A stretch of 45,665 bases of DNA, from positions 1 to 45,665 of the forward strand of contig JAUNDE010000015.1 of NCBI GenBank assembly GCA_030526265.1, given 5' to 3'. This document shows, piece by piece, positions 25,922 through 34,097 of this stretch (its first letter is position 1; each line of letters begins with the position of its first letter). A model generated the notes under the pieces. That model ran no database searches. It saw nothing but the letters and a program-made list of their open reading frames with translations, and was not told the origin of the DNA. Source of the DNA: Eubacteriales bacterium (lineage in GTDB: Bacteria; Bacillota; Clostridia; Lachnospirales; Lachnospiraceae). A program made the translations under genes and the position numbers.

Positions 25922-26221
25922 TCATTTGATTCCTTTTAAGTAATCTGCAATTTCTTTGTATAAAGCTCCTGCATTTAAGTTCAGAAGAATTGGCATAGCT
26001 CCAAACGCCTTGACCCCCTTCAAATCCACACTTTCCAGAGAAGTTGTATGAATAATCACATCCGGCGGATTATTCTCAATTAATCCACCCGCTTCAGAAA
26101 CATTGGCTTCTGTTATAGATATATCTGTAATTCCATGTTCTTCAAGACCATCCTTCAGGCGACTCGCCACCAGAGTTGATGTTGCTATTCCGCTTCCGCA
26201 AATCGACAGTATTTTATACAT
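25922..26221 (-). CDS. PTS galactitol-family IIB component
   Basis: The 99-residue protein has the phosphocysteine loop ICGSGIATSTLVASRLKDGL near residues 6-25 (Cys7), the GatB/lactose-IIB-like fold size, and ends in YLKGIK. It takes phosphate from IIA and phosphorylates the incoming polyol. It is followed by the IIC gene 23 bases on. Confidence 0.92.
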   Translation of the reverse strand: MYKILSICGSGIATSTLVASRLKDGLEEHGITDISITEANVSEAGGLIENNPPDVIIHTTSLESVDLKGVKAFGAMPILLNLNAGALYKEIADYLKGIK

Positions 26222-26235
26222 AATTTTTCTCCTCT

Positions 26236-26688
26236 CTACTCCGAAATATATTTCTTTACAATTGCATATATGCTCTCTTTGTCCACTGCATTCATCAATT
26301 TTTCCATGTCATCTTCATCCTGAGCCAGCGTAATAACGCTTGATAATAATGGCAATTGTTTCCTTCCATCCGTAAATACTAATCCAAATACATATGCTGC
26401 ATCAACATAATTTTCTGGATTCGCCATTTCCTTAAATTTTACAGTGTTTTTAAGTTGAAAGATAATCACGCACGGCTTTATAACATGACAGGGGTCCGTA
26501 TGTGGAATTGCAATTGATCTGGGGATGATAGGCAGCCCCGTCGGGCTTTTCTCTTCTCTTTCCATAAGAGCATCCGTGTAGGTATCCTTCACATACCCTT
26601 TCTCCTGCAAAATACTGCCGATTTTCCTTAATACTTCCTTATAGTCGGCTGCCTCTACATCTAAATAAATGTTATCTAATTCAATCAC
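26236..26688 (-). CDS. PTS IIA component, fructose/mannitol-galactitol type
   Basis: The 150-residue protein has the phosphohistidine motif SIAIPHTDPCHV (about 58-69; His63), preceded by REEKSPTGLPIIPR, as in EIIA-2 domains of GatA type. It carries phosphate from HPr to the IIB encoded next. It starts 63 bases after the iron alcohol dehydrogenase stop. Confidence 0.92.
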   Translation of the reverse strand: MIELDNIYLDVEAADYKEVLRKIGSILQEKGYVKDTYTDALMEREEKSPTGLPIIPRSIAIPHTDPCHVIKPCVIIFQLKNTVKFKEMANPENYVDAAYVFGLVFTDGRKQLPLLSSVITLAQDEDDMEKLMNAVDKESIYAIVKKYISE

Positions 26689-26751
26689 TGTTTACCCCTT
26701 TCTCAGAAGATATCCTCCGTATGAATAAATATATGTCCAGATTATTATATC

Positions 26752-27924
26752 TTAATAGCAGCTCTTAAGCACCTCTATAATATGATCTTTTTCAAATACA
26801 TAAGTCTCCGGAGCATCCAGCACACATTCAGCAATCTCATCAAACATCTCTTCTTTTACTCCCAACTCTCTCAAGGTGGTAGGGAGTCCCCATGATTTGA
26901 ATTTATCTTTCAAAGCTTTCAATCCAAGCTTTCCGTATTCGACATCACTCATGCCCTCTTTTCGCTCTATTCCAAAAACTCTCTGCGTAAACTGAACAAA
27001 TTTTTCAGGGTTCTTTTCATTTTCAAATTCAAGCCACGCCGGATTAATTACTGCAAGCCCTTCGCCATGAGAGGAATCTGTCATTGCTCCAACAGCATGC
27101 TGTATCCAGTGGGCCGGAAAGCCTGCATTTGATCTTCCGCAATCCTGAAGACCACTCATAGCTAATGTCGCCGCCCAGCTCAACGCCCCACGTTTCGATG
27201 TGTTGCCCAAATCTTCTAACACTCCATCGCTCTCCAACACAGTCATGACGATTCCTTCTCCAATTCTGTCTGAAACAGGATTATCAGGGACACCATCAAA
27301 ATACCCTTCTATCACATGTGAGATAGTATCTGCCATTCCTGCCGCCGTTAATCTTTTTGGAACCGTCTTCAGCAAATCAGGATCAATAATTGCCGTTTTC
27401 GGAAACGCAAAGGAATCATGAACAGCCCATTTCTGCCATTTAGTACAATCCTCGCTTCTGTCATTCGTGACAACACAGTGGCAGCTTGTCTCAGCGCCAG
27501 TGGCAGAAATCGTTGACACTGCTATGACCGGAAGTGATTTTTCTATCTGTCTTTTTCTCTCAAAAAAGTCCCAAACATCCGTATCTACAGGAGCACCAAA
27601 AGCGATGGCTTTCGCTGTATCTATGGAACTTCCTCCTCCAACGGCAACGATAACTTCAATCTTATTTTCCTTTACAAACTGAATTCCCTCTTCAATTTTT
27701 GAAAGCTTTGGATTGCTTGTAATTCCTTTTAATTCAAATACGTTTACACCACAGCTTTCCATATAATCTATGGCCTGTCTAAACACACCCATTTCTTCCA
27801 ATGGCCCCTCCTGCTCTATTAAAAGAGCAGAAGATCCATACATTTTTACTTCACTTCCAAGCTGCTTATACTCACCAATTCCAAAAACAACTTTTGTCGG
27901 ATTAAAATACTGAAAATTATTCAT
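26752..27924 (-). CDS. Iron-containing alcohol dehydrogenase
   Basis: From the ATG at 27924 the protein has 390 residues, the family length. It shows IVAVGGGSSIDTAKAIAFGA (about 88-107), the metal-ligand segments MADTISHVIEGYF and DSSHGEGLAVINPAWLEF, and an N-terminal FNPTKVVFG. It is of the butanol/lactaldehyde dehydrogenase group, which usually reduces short aldehydes with NAD(P)H. The ATG is 1 base after the aldolase stop, with GGAGG inside the aldolase 3' end as ribosome site; the upstream in-frame ATG at 27996 overlaps the aldolase and is rejected. In context it may reduce the aldehyde released by the aldolase. Confidence 0.9.
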   Translation of the reverse strand: MNNFQYFNPTKVVFGIGEYKQLGSEVKMYGSSALLIEQEGPLEEMGVFRQAIDYMESCGVNVFELKGITSNPKLSKIEEGIQFVKENKIEVIVAVGGGSSIDTAKAIAFGAPVDTDVWDFFERKRQIEKSLPVIAVSTISATGAETSCHCVVTNDRSEDCTKWQKWAVHDSFAFPKTAIIDPDLLKTVPKRLTAAGMADTISHVIEGYFDGVPDNPVSDRIGEGIVMTVLESDGVLEDLGNTSKRGALSWAATLAMSGLQDCGRSNAGFPAHWIQHAVGAMTDSSHGEGLAVINPAWLEFENEKNPEKFVQFTQRVFGIERKEGMSDVEYGKLGLKALKDKFKSWGLPTTLRELGVKEEMFDEIAECVLDAPETYVFEKDHIIEVLKSCY

Positions 27925-27925
27925 A

Positions 27926-28570
27926 TTATACCGCTCCGCCTCCTTTTGCAGCCGCGTGAATTGCCAGAGCAGACTCTTCCGGAATAAATTCATCAAATCC
28001 TGCTGCTATTGCATAGTAAGCAACCTGCGCACATTCTTCTGTGTATACAGCGCAAGTCATAGCCGCGTCCATATCGCCTCCCGTAGCTATAAGACCATGA
28101 TTTTTAAGAAGTGTAACATCTCCTTCCTTTCCGATAGCTCTTACAGCAGAATCTGCCAGTTCCTCAGAACCAGGAAGTGCAAAACAGTCTGTCGTTGGAA
28201 TCGGATAATACATATTAGACGGAACTGTTGCTGTCGGTAAATTCTTTCCCTTCATAGACATAACCGTAGCAAATAAAGAATGTGTGTGCACTACCGCTTT
28301 TACGTCCGGACGTGCTCTCATGATTGCAGTATGCATTGGTGTTTCGGAAGAAGGTTTATATTTTCCTTCTATCATATTTCCATTTAAGTCTACCAGACAG
28401 ATATCCTCCGCAGTCATAGTCTCGTACTCTACTCCACTTGGTGTGATTGCAACAACATCATCTTTTTCATCTCTCATCGAAATATTGCCACTTGTTCCAT
28501 GAATAAGTCCAAGTGCATTTGATTTTTTTGCAGCTTCTACTACTATTTCCCTAATCTTCTGATATTTCAT
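27926..28570 (-). CDS. Class II aldolase/adducin family, L-fuculose-phosphate aldolase type
   Basis: The 214-residue protein matches FucA in length. It has GLIHGTSGNISMR (about 21-33), the catalytic glutamate in SSETPMH (about 74-80), zinc histidines in VVHTHS (about 92-97) and LLKNHGL (about 153-159). FucA-type enzymes split L-fuculose-1-phosphate into DHAP and lactaldehyde; L-ribulose-5-phosphate 4-epimerases share the fold and cannot be fully excluded, but the motif around the glutamate and the adjacent aldehyde-reducing enzyme favour an aldolase. Confidence 0.85.
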   Translation of the reverse strand: MKYQKIREIVVEAAKKSNALGLIHGTSGNISMRDEKDDVVAITPSGVEYETMTAEDICLVDLNGNMIEGKYKPSSETPMHTAIMRARPDVKAVVHTHSLFATVMSMKGKNLPTATVPSNMYYPIPTTDCFALPGSEELADSAVRAIGKEGDVTLLKNHGLIATGGDMDAAMTCAVYTEECAQVAYYAIAAGFDEFIPEESALAIHAAAKGGGAV

Positions 28571-28585
28571 TTTTAATCTTTTCTC

Positions 28586-29620
28586 CTATCCTATTTTAAT
28601 TTCATTCTTTATAGATTCACCCTTTGCATGAGACAGCAATGCATCCAACGCATGGTCAAGTGAAAATGTTTTATTTACCATCAATTCCTCTGGAAATTCT
28701 CCTCGTTTCAGCAATTCAAAAGCAATACCCACATGTCTTGGTGTTGTGTGGTAAACACCTTTAATTGTAAGCTGAGAATAATGGAGTAATTTTGTGTCTA
28801 TAGTGATAGATGTTCCCGGCTTACAGCCACCAAACTCCATAACCATTCCACCTTTTCTTGCCATCAGAATATTTTTCTCCCACACCTCAGGAACACCGGT
28901 AGCTTCTATTGCAACATCGACGCCTCTTCCATTAGGAGTTAAGCCCCTTACTGCTTCCACCTGATCTTCCACTTTCTTCAAGTCAACAATCATATCAGCA
29001 CCCAGCTGTTTTGCAGTCTCCAATCTCAGATCTGTAAAATCACAGGCAATAACTTTTGCTCCCTGCAATTTTGCACAATGCAACATCATTAAGCCAATAG
29101 GACCACATCCATTCACCACTACCAGATCTCCAAGTTTGATATCACACAAATCCACACCATATACCGCGCATGATAAAGGCTCCAATAAAGATGCTGTTTT
29201 GTGTGTCATGTTTTCTGGCATATGGAAGATAGTTTCTTTAACTAAGGCCGCCGGAATTTTAACATATTCAGCCCAGGTACCTCTCATCTGCTGCAAATCA
29301 TCACACATGCTATAATCGCCAATCTGGCAGGAATAACAAGAATGACATGGTGCTGTATTGTGCGCTGCAATTCTATCGCCAACTTTAAACTTTGTAACGC
29401 CTTCTCCTACCTCATAGACAATTCCACTTCCCTCATGCCCGAATGCCACATGGTTCGCACCGAATGGAATTGTCGGATGTCCACGTCTGAATGTTTTCAC
29501 ATCCGTACCACAAGTGGTGGCGCTCATCACCTTCATAATAATTTCTCCCGGACCTGCCTTTGGCATAGGTAAATCCATGATTCTCAAATCCTCTGCCTGG
29601 TTTAATACTGCTGCTTTCAC
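28586..29620 (-). CDS. Zinc-dependent alcohol dehydrogenase, first enzyme gene of the island
   Basis: A GTG at 29620, 8 bases after GAGGAGG, is the best start (344 residues). The protein has TTCGTDVKTFRRGHP (catalytic-zinc Cys, about 35-49), GHEGSGIVYEVGEGV, the structural-zinc cysteines CHSCYSCQIGDYSMC (about 92-106) and VVVNGCGPIGLMML for NAD binding. It resembles sorbitol, threonine or arabitol-phosphate dehydrogenases. It is the first gene after the DeoR regulator. Having two distinct zinc enzymes suggests two oxidations or two substrates. Confidence 0.88.
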   Translation of the reverse strand: MKAAVLNQAEDLRIMDLPMPKAGPGEIIMKVMSATTCGTDVKTFRRGHPTIPFGANHVAFGHEGSGIVYEVGEGVTKFKVGDRIAAHNTAPCHSCYSCQIGDYSMCDDLQQMRGTWAEYVKIPAALVKETIFHMPENMTHKTASLLEPLSCAVYGVDLCDIKLGDLVVVNGCGPIGLMMLHCAKLQGAKVIACDFTDLRLETAKQLGADMIVDLKKVEDQVEAVRGLTPNGRGVDVAIEATGVPEVWEKNILMARKGGMVMEFGGCKPGTSITIDTKLLHYSQLTIKGVYHTTPRHVGIAFELLKRGEFPEELMVNKTFSLDHALDALLSHAKGESIKNEIKIG

Positions 29621-29653
29621 TAAAGTCAACCTCCTCTTTTCCTATTTTTGGGT

Positions 29654-29729
29654 ATAAAAATAACACTCTTGCAAAATTTCTTTTCGCAAAGTGATTATTT
29701 TCCATATTTAAAACAATTGCTCTCTCCAT
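29654..29729 (-). promoter_or_regulatory. Intergenic control region before the island's structural genes
   Basis: The 109-bp gap between the DeoR-type stop and the dehydrogenase start holds TTGCGAAAAGAAATTTTGCAA, a near-palindrome of TTGC(G)AAAA and TTTTGCAA (about 29671-29691 on minus), which could be an operator. A weak promoter (TTGCGA, 18 bp, TGTTAT) overlaps it. Confidence 0.35.
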
Positions 29730-30509
29730 CTACCCGACTCTAACTACTTCTGTTCCCTGCTTCTTAATTCTCTGGAAAATATCCAATGGCAGATATTTAT
29801 CGGTTATGAAATAGTCTATATCGTCAAAACGTATACATTTCATTTTGTTCCAGCTTTTTATCTTGCTTGAATCAGAACACAAAATAACCGTATTACTACA
29901 TTTAACAAGTTTGCTTTTATACATTTTTTCGTTATAAGTATCCACAAGAACACCATAATCAAAATCTATATAAGCACTGGATAAAAATACTTTGTCAAAG
30001 TACAATCCATCAATTTCATTGATTGTTTGTATTCCCATTATTGTTGAATGATTTTTAAGGAGTTTTCCTGAAACAACATTCACCTCAAAATCATAATCAT
30101 TGTTAACCATTTCCAGTATGATTGAAACAGAATTTGTAAATACCACGATGTCCTTTGCTTTAATATATTTCAGCATATAATTAATCGTCGAACCAGCATC
30201 CAGAAAAATGACATCTCCATCACAAATCATTTCAGCCGCTTTTTTGGCAATAACTTCCTTTGCTTCCCTGCTTACCTTCGCCCTCTGCTGAAAAGATGGC
30301 AGGTCTGTTTGTGACTCAACTAAGAATACACCTCCATATACTCTTTTCACCTTTCCCTGGGTTTCCATCAAATCCAAATCTCTTTTTATCGTAGATTCTG
30401 AAACTTTAAACCTTGCCATCAAATCATGAACAGAACAATATTGTTTTTTTGCTATCTCATCACAGATAGCTTCTCTTCGTATATTTCTTTTATTAAGTCT
30501 CTCTGTCAT
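29730..30509 (-). CDS. DeoR/GlpR family transcriptional regulator
   Basis: From the ATG at 30509 (5 bases after GAGG) the protein has 259 residues. The N-terminal DeoR helix-turn-helix is VHDLMARFKVSESTIKRDLD (about 28-47), and the sugar-phosphate sensing domain shows DAGSTINYMLKYI and LCSDSSKIKSWNKMKCIRF. Repressors of this family usually respond to a phosphorylated intermediate. As first gene of the island cluster it is the likely local regulator. Confidence 0.9.
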   Translation of the reverse strand: MTERLNKRNIRREAICDEIAKKQYCSVHDLMARFKVSESTIKRDLDLMETQGKVKRVYGGVFLVESQTDLPSFQQRAKVSREAKEVIAKKAAEMICDGDVIFLDAGSTINYMLKYIKAKDIVVFTNSVSIILEMVNNDYDFEVNVVSGKLLKNHSTIMGIQTINEIDGLYFDKVFLSSAYIDFDYGVLVDTYNEKMYKSKLVKCSNTVILCSDSSKIKSWNKMKCIRFDDIDYFITDKYLPLDIFQRIKKQGTEVVRVG

Positions 30510-30559
30510 ATCATCCTCATCTTTCAAGATTGATTTTGAATATCTTCAACTAAAACATA

Positions 30560-30590
30560 TGCCATTTTTTGATTGTTTTCAACCATATTT
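30560..30590 (-). promoter_or_regulatory. Predicted promoter of the DeoR-type gene
   Basis: TTGAAA, a 17-bp spacer and TATGTT lie on the minus strand about 50 bp before the start at 30509. The -10 is imperfect. Confidence 0.45.
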
Positions 30591-30603
30591 TTTTAATTAA
30601 ATG

Positions 30604-30651
30604 TAAAAAAGGCGAAAATCATTCTTTTTTATGAATGTTTTCGCTTTTTTT
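30604..30651. terminator. Intrinsic terminator between the intact AICAR transformylase and the island
   Basis: GCGAAAATCATTC pairs with GAATGTTTTCGC around a TTTTTTAT loop, with T-runs on both strands. On the minus strand it ends the purine transcript 60 bp past its stop and separates it from the DeoR promoter. Confidence 0.75.
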
Positions 30652-30711
30652 GAACGACTTTATTCTTTTTTATTCAAACCCTGCTTTTGTCTTATTTTTC
30701 ACTACAATTTC

Positions 30712-31815
30712 TTAATGATGGAACAGACGGATTCCGGTAAATGCCATTACCATATCGTACTTGTTACATGTCTCGATGACATTGTCATCTCTTACAGATC
30801 CGCCCGGCTGAGCGATATATTTGACTCCGCTCTTATGTGCTCTCTCGATATTGTCTCCAAACGGGAAGAACGCATCCGAACCAAGTGATACATCTGTAAG
30901 CGTGTCAAGCCATGCGCGTTTCTCTTCTCTTGTGAATACATCAGGCTTCTCTGAGAAAATATTTGGCCATGCTTCATCATTTAACACATCCATATATTCA
31001 TCGCCGATATAAAGGTCGATCGCATTGTCGCGGTCTGCGCGGCGGATACCCTCTTTGAATGGAAGGTTCAATACCTTTGGACACTGTCTTAACCACCAGT
31101 TATCTGCCTTCTGTCCGGCAAGTCTTGTGCAGTGAATACGCGACTGCTGTCCGGCTCCGATACCGATTGCCTGTCCGTCCTTTACATAGCAAACAGAGTT
31201 AGACTGTGTGTATTTCAATGTGATCATGGAAATCGCAAGATCAATCTTTGCCTGCTCTGTCATTTCCTTATTATCTGTAACGATCTCATTGAAGAAGTCT
31301 TCATCGATCTTCAGTTCATTTCTTCCCTGCTCGAAGGTAATGCCGAATACTTCTTTGTGCTCGATCTCAGCCGGAACATAGTCCGGATCGATCTGAATGA
31401 CATTGTAATTGCCGTTTTTCTTCTGCTTCAGGATCTCAAGTGCTTCCGGTTCATATCCAGGAGCGATCACGCCGTCAGAAACTTCTCTCTTGATCAGTCT
31501 TGCCGTGTCTACATCACAGACATCAGAAAGTGAGATGAAATCGCCGAAAGAAGACATTCTGTCTGCGCCTCTTGCTCTCGCATATGCACACGCAAGCGGA
31601 GACAGCTCACCAAGGTCATCTACCCAGTAGATCTTCGCAAGTGTGTCTGAAAGCGGAAGTCCGACTGCGGCACCTGCAGGTGAAACATGTTTGAATGAAG
31701 TAGCTGCCGGAAGTCCAGTCGCTTTCTTCAGTTCTCTTACGAGCTGCCAGCCATTGAACGCATCAAGGAAGTTGATGTATCCCGGACGTCCGGAAAGTAC
31801 CTGGATCGGAAGATC
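30712..31815. repeat. Direct repeat copy 2 (1104 bp, AICAR transformylase sequence)
   Basis: Partner of the repeat at 22161-23264. It covers codon 26 to the stop of the intact gene. Flanking bases on both sides differ at once from copy 1 (C rather than T before the stop codon; TCTT rather than CTTA after GATC). Confidence 0.92.
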
Positions 31816-31890
31816 TCTTCCATCTGCAACGTAAATCTTAGAAGGTTTCTGATTCGGATTACATCCATATTTCAATTCTAATTCTTTCAC
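30712..31890 (-). CDS. AICAR transformylase, stand-alone (phosphoribosylaminoimidazolecarboxamide formyltransferase)
   Basis: The 392-residue protein is the transformylase half of PurH without the IMP cyclohydrolase half. It has KYGCNPNQ (7-14), [15 protein letters not shown] (the catalytic KH pair), and [20 protein letters not shown] (about 234-253). It formylates AICAR to FAICAR, the penultimate step to IMP. The missing ring-closing activity is supplied by the purO-like gene 12 bp upstream on the same strand. Its own sequence is duplicated 8.5 kb away without the first 26 codons. Confidence 0.93.
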   Translation of the reverse strand: MKELELKYGCNPNQKPSKIYVADGRDLPIQVLSGRPGYINFLDAFNGWQLVRELKKATGLPAATSFKHVSPAGAAVGLPLSDTLAKIYWVDDLGELSPLACAYARARGADRMSSFGDFISLSDVCDVDTARLIKREVSDGVIAPGYEPEALEILKQKKNGNYNVIQIDPDYVPAEIEHKEVFGITFEQGRNELKIDEDFFNEIVTDNKEMTEQAKIDLAISMITLKYTQSNSVCYVKDGQAIGIGAGQQSRIHCTRLAGQKADNWWLRQCPKVLNLPFKEGIRRADRDNAIDLYIGDEYMDVLNDEAWPNIFSEKPDVFTREEKRAWLDTLTDVSLGSDAFFPFGDNIERAHKSGVKYIAQPGGSVRDDNVIETCNKYDMVMAFTGIRLFHH

Positions 31891-31902
31891 GATATCTGCT
31901 CC

Positions 31903-32616
31903 TTATTTATTCTTATTCACAATCTTTGATTCGTATTTTCCAGTTTCAATATCGATATAGCGAACAAAAAGCGATACTTTATTGTCCGCATTCAGACTGT
32001 TCCAGAGAAGCTCCACGAAGCTGTCCATGTCATCCGGAATCTCAACAAGCTTTGGCTCTCCCTCGAAGCTTGGAAGCGGATTGCCATCATGCATATAGGT
32101 GTGGATGAAACGTCCCTCACCTGCTTTTGCATTCTCATACGCGAATGTGTAGCGATTGCAGCTTGACGGATCACCGTTGTTGCTCTTAAGGATTGACATT
32201 GCATAGCTGTATTTTCCACTTTCTACATGCATAACACCGGAAATACGAGGTGTGTAGTTCGGAGCATCCGGCTCGAACTCTCTGCATCTGAGTGACTGCT
32301 CAAATGTGAGCTGTCTGTCCATTCCTTCGTAAATTGTATCTGTCTGATCACCATTTGTGACAATCGTCTTATTTCCAAGAACTCTTACAGGTGCATAGAT
32401 GATAAGACTCGGATCTGTGAGCTTAGACTCATCAAATGCCTGTGTGCGGATACCCTCGCCGTCTTCCACAAAGATACGGTTACGGCTGTTCTCGCTTCTT
32501 CCCATGATGAAGTAAGCTGTTACCGCTTTTGTGCCATCTGCACTTCTTCCAATGATAATACCTCTGCCAGGGTATGCGTTTTCCTTCAACTCTTTTTCAA
32601 TAGAAATTGGTTTCAT
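31903..32616 (-). CDS. purO: Archaeal-type IMP cyclohydrolase
   Basis: From the ATG at 32616, just after AAAGGAGAT, the protein has 237 residues. It has NAYPGRGIIIGRSADGTK (about 12-29), AYFIMGRSENSRNRIF, NGDQTDTI and NRYTFAYENAKAGEGRFIHT, the PurO pattern of an N-terminal-nucleophile-like hydrolase fold unrelated to the PurH cyclohydrolase. It closes FAICAR to IMP. The in-frame ATG at 32733 adds 39 low-complexity residues with no ribosome site and is rejected. Confidence 0.9.
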   Translation of the reverse strand: MKPISIEKELKENAYPGRGIIIGRSADGTKAVTAYFIMGRSENSRNRIFVEDGEGIRTQAFDESKLTDPSLIIYAPVRVLGNKTIVTNGDQTDTIYEGMDRQLTFEQSLRCREFEPDAPNYTPRISGVMHVESGKYSYAMSILKSNNGDPSSCNRYTFAYENAKAGEGRFIHTYMHDGNPLPSFEGEPKLVEIPDDMDSFVELLWNSLNADNKVSLFVRYIDIETGKYESKIVNKNK

Positions 32617-32757
32617 AAAATTATCTCCTTTATGAATTGCACGTTTCTTATGTTCCTTTTCATTATATAAAAAAGAAGATTTCTTTTCCATACGATTATC
32701 TATTATATTATTTTTTGCAGTTTCATAACTCACGCTTATAGAACAGGGTCGGATTTA

Positions 32758-33498
32758 TTAGTCTTCTTCGAGTTCCATCTCATGCGCATACAGAGTTTCC
32801 TTATCATTGATGATGATCGTTCCGACACCCGCAACACTGAAAAATTCTACCAGAAGTGCATGCCGGATCCTTCCGTCAAGGATATGGACACGGTTCACTC
32901 CCTGTTCCACCGCCTTAAATCCGCGTTCCACACGGGATAGAACACCTTCCGTTACCTTTCCTGCCTCTAAAAGCTCTTTTACCTCTTCCACCGTAAGTCT
33001 CGGATATACTTTTGTTCGTTCTTCATCTTTCCATATACCTCTGTGCGATGACAGAAATACAAGCTTATCCGCTTTCATCTTCACTGCGATCTCAAGTGCT
33101 GTATCCTTCGGATCGATCAGTTCATTCTCATTGTCGATATCATTTGGGACGATGACCGGTATGTATCCGTTTTCGATCGTCATTTTCAATGTGTGTGTAT
33201 CGACACCGCAGATCCCGATTGCCTTTTCGCCGCACAGCTCGATCAGCTTCGCGATACGCTTGTTCTCGCGGAATTTATCAACTCCCATCGGCGTATCATG
33301 CACAACGACCGGTATCATTCCTACTGTTTTCAAAAGTGCGATATCCTGCATGATCTCCTGCTCATCGATCGGACGCAGATACTTTCTGCACCCGTATTCG
33401 ATCACAACGATCTTCTGATTAAAATCCCTGATATAAGGAAGTGCTTTTACCAGGATTTCCGCCTTTGGCTCAATCTGTTCATACAATTTCTGATCCAT
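32758..33498 (-). CDS. Acetylglutamate kinase-like protein of the amino-acid kinase family, key lysines lost
   Basis: The 246-residue protein is shorter than ArgB (about 290). It keeps the ArgB frame: YIRDFNQKIVVIEYG (about 22-36), PVVVHDTPMGV, IGICGVDTHTLKM, then GYIPVIVP, KLVFLSSHRGIW, LTVEEVKELLEAGKV and the C-terminal NRVHILDGRIRHALLVEFFS. The catalytic lysine of the first loop (KxGG in ArgB) is replaced by IEYGC, and the second lysine region (PKVEAA) reads LSRVERG. It may be a catalytically dead or changed-specificity paralogue. It lies between greA and purO, not with arg genes. GGAGGAAAAA precedes the ATG. Confidence 0.75.
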   Translation of the reverse strand: MDQKLYEQIEPKAEILVKALPYIRDFNQKIVVIEYGCRKYLRPIDEQEIMQDIALLKTVGMIPVVVHDTPMGVDKFRENKRIAKLIELCGEKAIGICGVDTHTLKMTIENGYIPVIVPNDIDNENELIDPKDTALEIAVKMKADKLVFLSSHRGIWKDEERTKVYPRLTVEEVKELLEAGKVTEGVLSRVERGFKAVEQGVNRVHILDGRIRHALLVEFFSVAGVGTIIINDKETLYAHEMELEED

Positions 33499-33528
33499 TT
33501 TTTCCTCCTGAGAATGTACTCTGTACCC

Positions 33529-34032
33529 TTAAAATTTCCGAATCAGATCCTCTTCTGATTCTCCTGTATTTTGGATGGATTTGATCTCCACATAGTATCC
33601 TGCATTCTGGCCCACCTCGATATACACACGGTCTCCCACCTTATGTCCGAGAAGTGCTTTTCCCATCGGCGACTCGATACTGATCCGTCCGCTCAGAGAA
33701 TTTCCTCTTACCGATGTGACGATCTTATATACTTCGGTCTCATCATCCTCTTCGAAATACACTTCAACCGTCTTGTTGATTCCGACCTCATCTGCCGCAG
33801 ATTCATCGGATACGACAGTCGCTGTCTTAAGCATTCTCTCCAGATAACGGATACGGCTTTCATTTTGATTCTTGTCTTTTTTCGCGGCATGATACTCAAA
33901 GTTTTCGCTGAGATCACCGTGGGCTCTCGCCTCTTTTACCGCCTCGATCGCCTCTTTTCTCACGACAAGCTTTCGATATTCTATCTCTTCTTTTATCTTA
34001 TCAACATCACCTTGTGTCAGCTGTTCTCTCAA
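33529..34032 (-). CDS. greA: Transcription elongation factor GreA/GreB family
   Basis: The start appears to be TTG at 34032 (no ATG or GTG in frame nearby); 167 residues. The N-terminal coiled coil has GDLSENFEY (39-47), the acidic tip that stimulates RNA polymerase cleavage of backtracked RNA. The C-terminal FKBP-like domain shows SPMGKALLGHKVGDRVYIEV. GreA rescues stalled transcription. Its promoter overlaps the terminator of the small RNA upstream. Confidence 0.9.
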   Translation of the reverse strand: MREQLTQGDVDKIKEEIEYRKLVVRKEAIEAVKEARAHGDLSENFEYHAAKKDKNQNESRIRYLERMLKTATVVSDESAADEVGINKTVEVYFEEDDETEVYKIVTSVRGNSLSGRISIESPMGKALLGHKVGDRVYIEVGQNAGYYVEIKSIQNTGESEEDLIRKF

Positions 34033-34068
34033 AATACCACACGTCCCTTCTGACCTATCATAGAGATG

Positions 34069-34097
34069 AGTATAACATAAAAAAATCTCTGTGACAA
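34069..34097 (-). promoter_or_regulatory. greA promoter embedded in the upstream terminator
   Basis: TTGTCA (34097-34092), 17-bp spacer and TATACT (34074-34069, extended by TG) on the minus strand. The -35 box forms the loop and closing pairs of the hairpin at 34082-34112, and the spacer contains its U-run. Confidence 0.75.

Larger units (their letters stand above)
23265..30711. other. Putative acquired 7.4-kb metabolic island between the repeat copies
   Basis: The block between the two AICAR transformylase copies holds one exported-protein fragment and an eight-gene polyol PTS/aldolase cluster. By eye it is richer in A and T than the flanking purine and glycerol genes. No integrase, transposase or short target duplication is visible. 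Integration by homologous recombination within the purine gene is the simplest reading. Confidence 0.65.

Noticed and set aside
27200-27421. Small plus-strand frames within the iron alcohol dehydrogenase and similar shadows
   Set aside because: Antisense to well supported genes, without ribosome sites.
23265-30711. Integrative element with integrase and att sites
   Set aside because: No integrase, relaxase, transposase or short att-like duplication can be found; the flanking repeat is a 1.1-kb gene copy.
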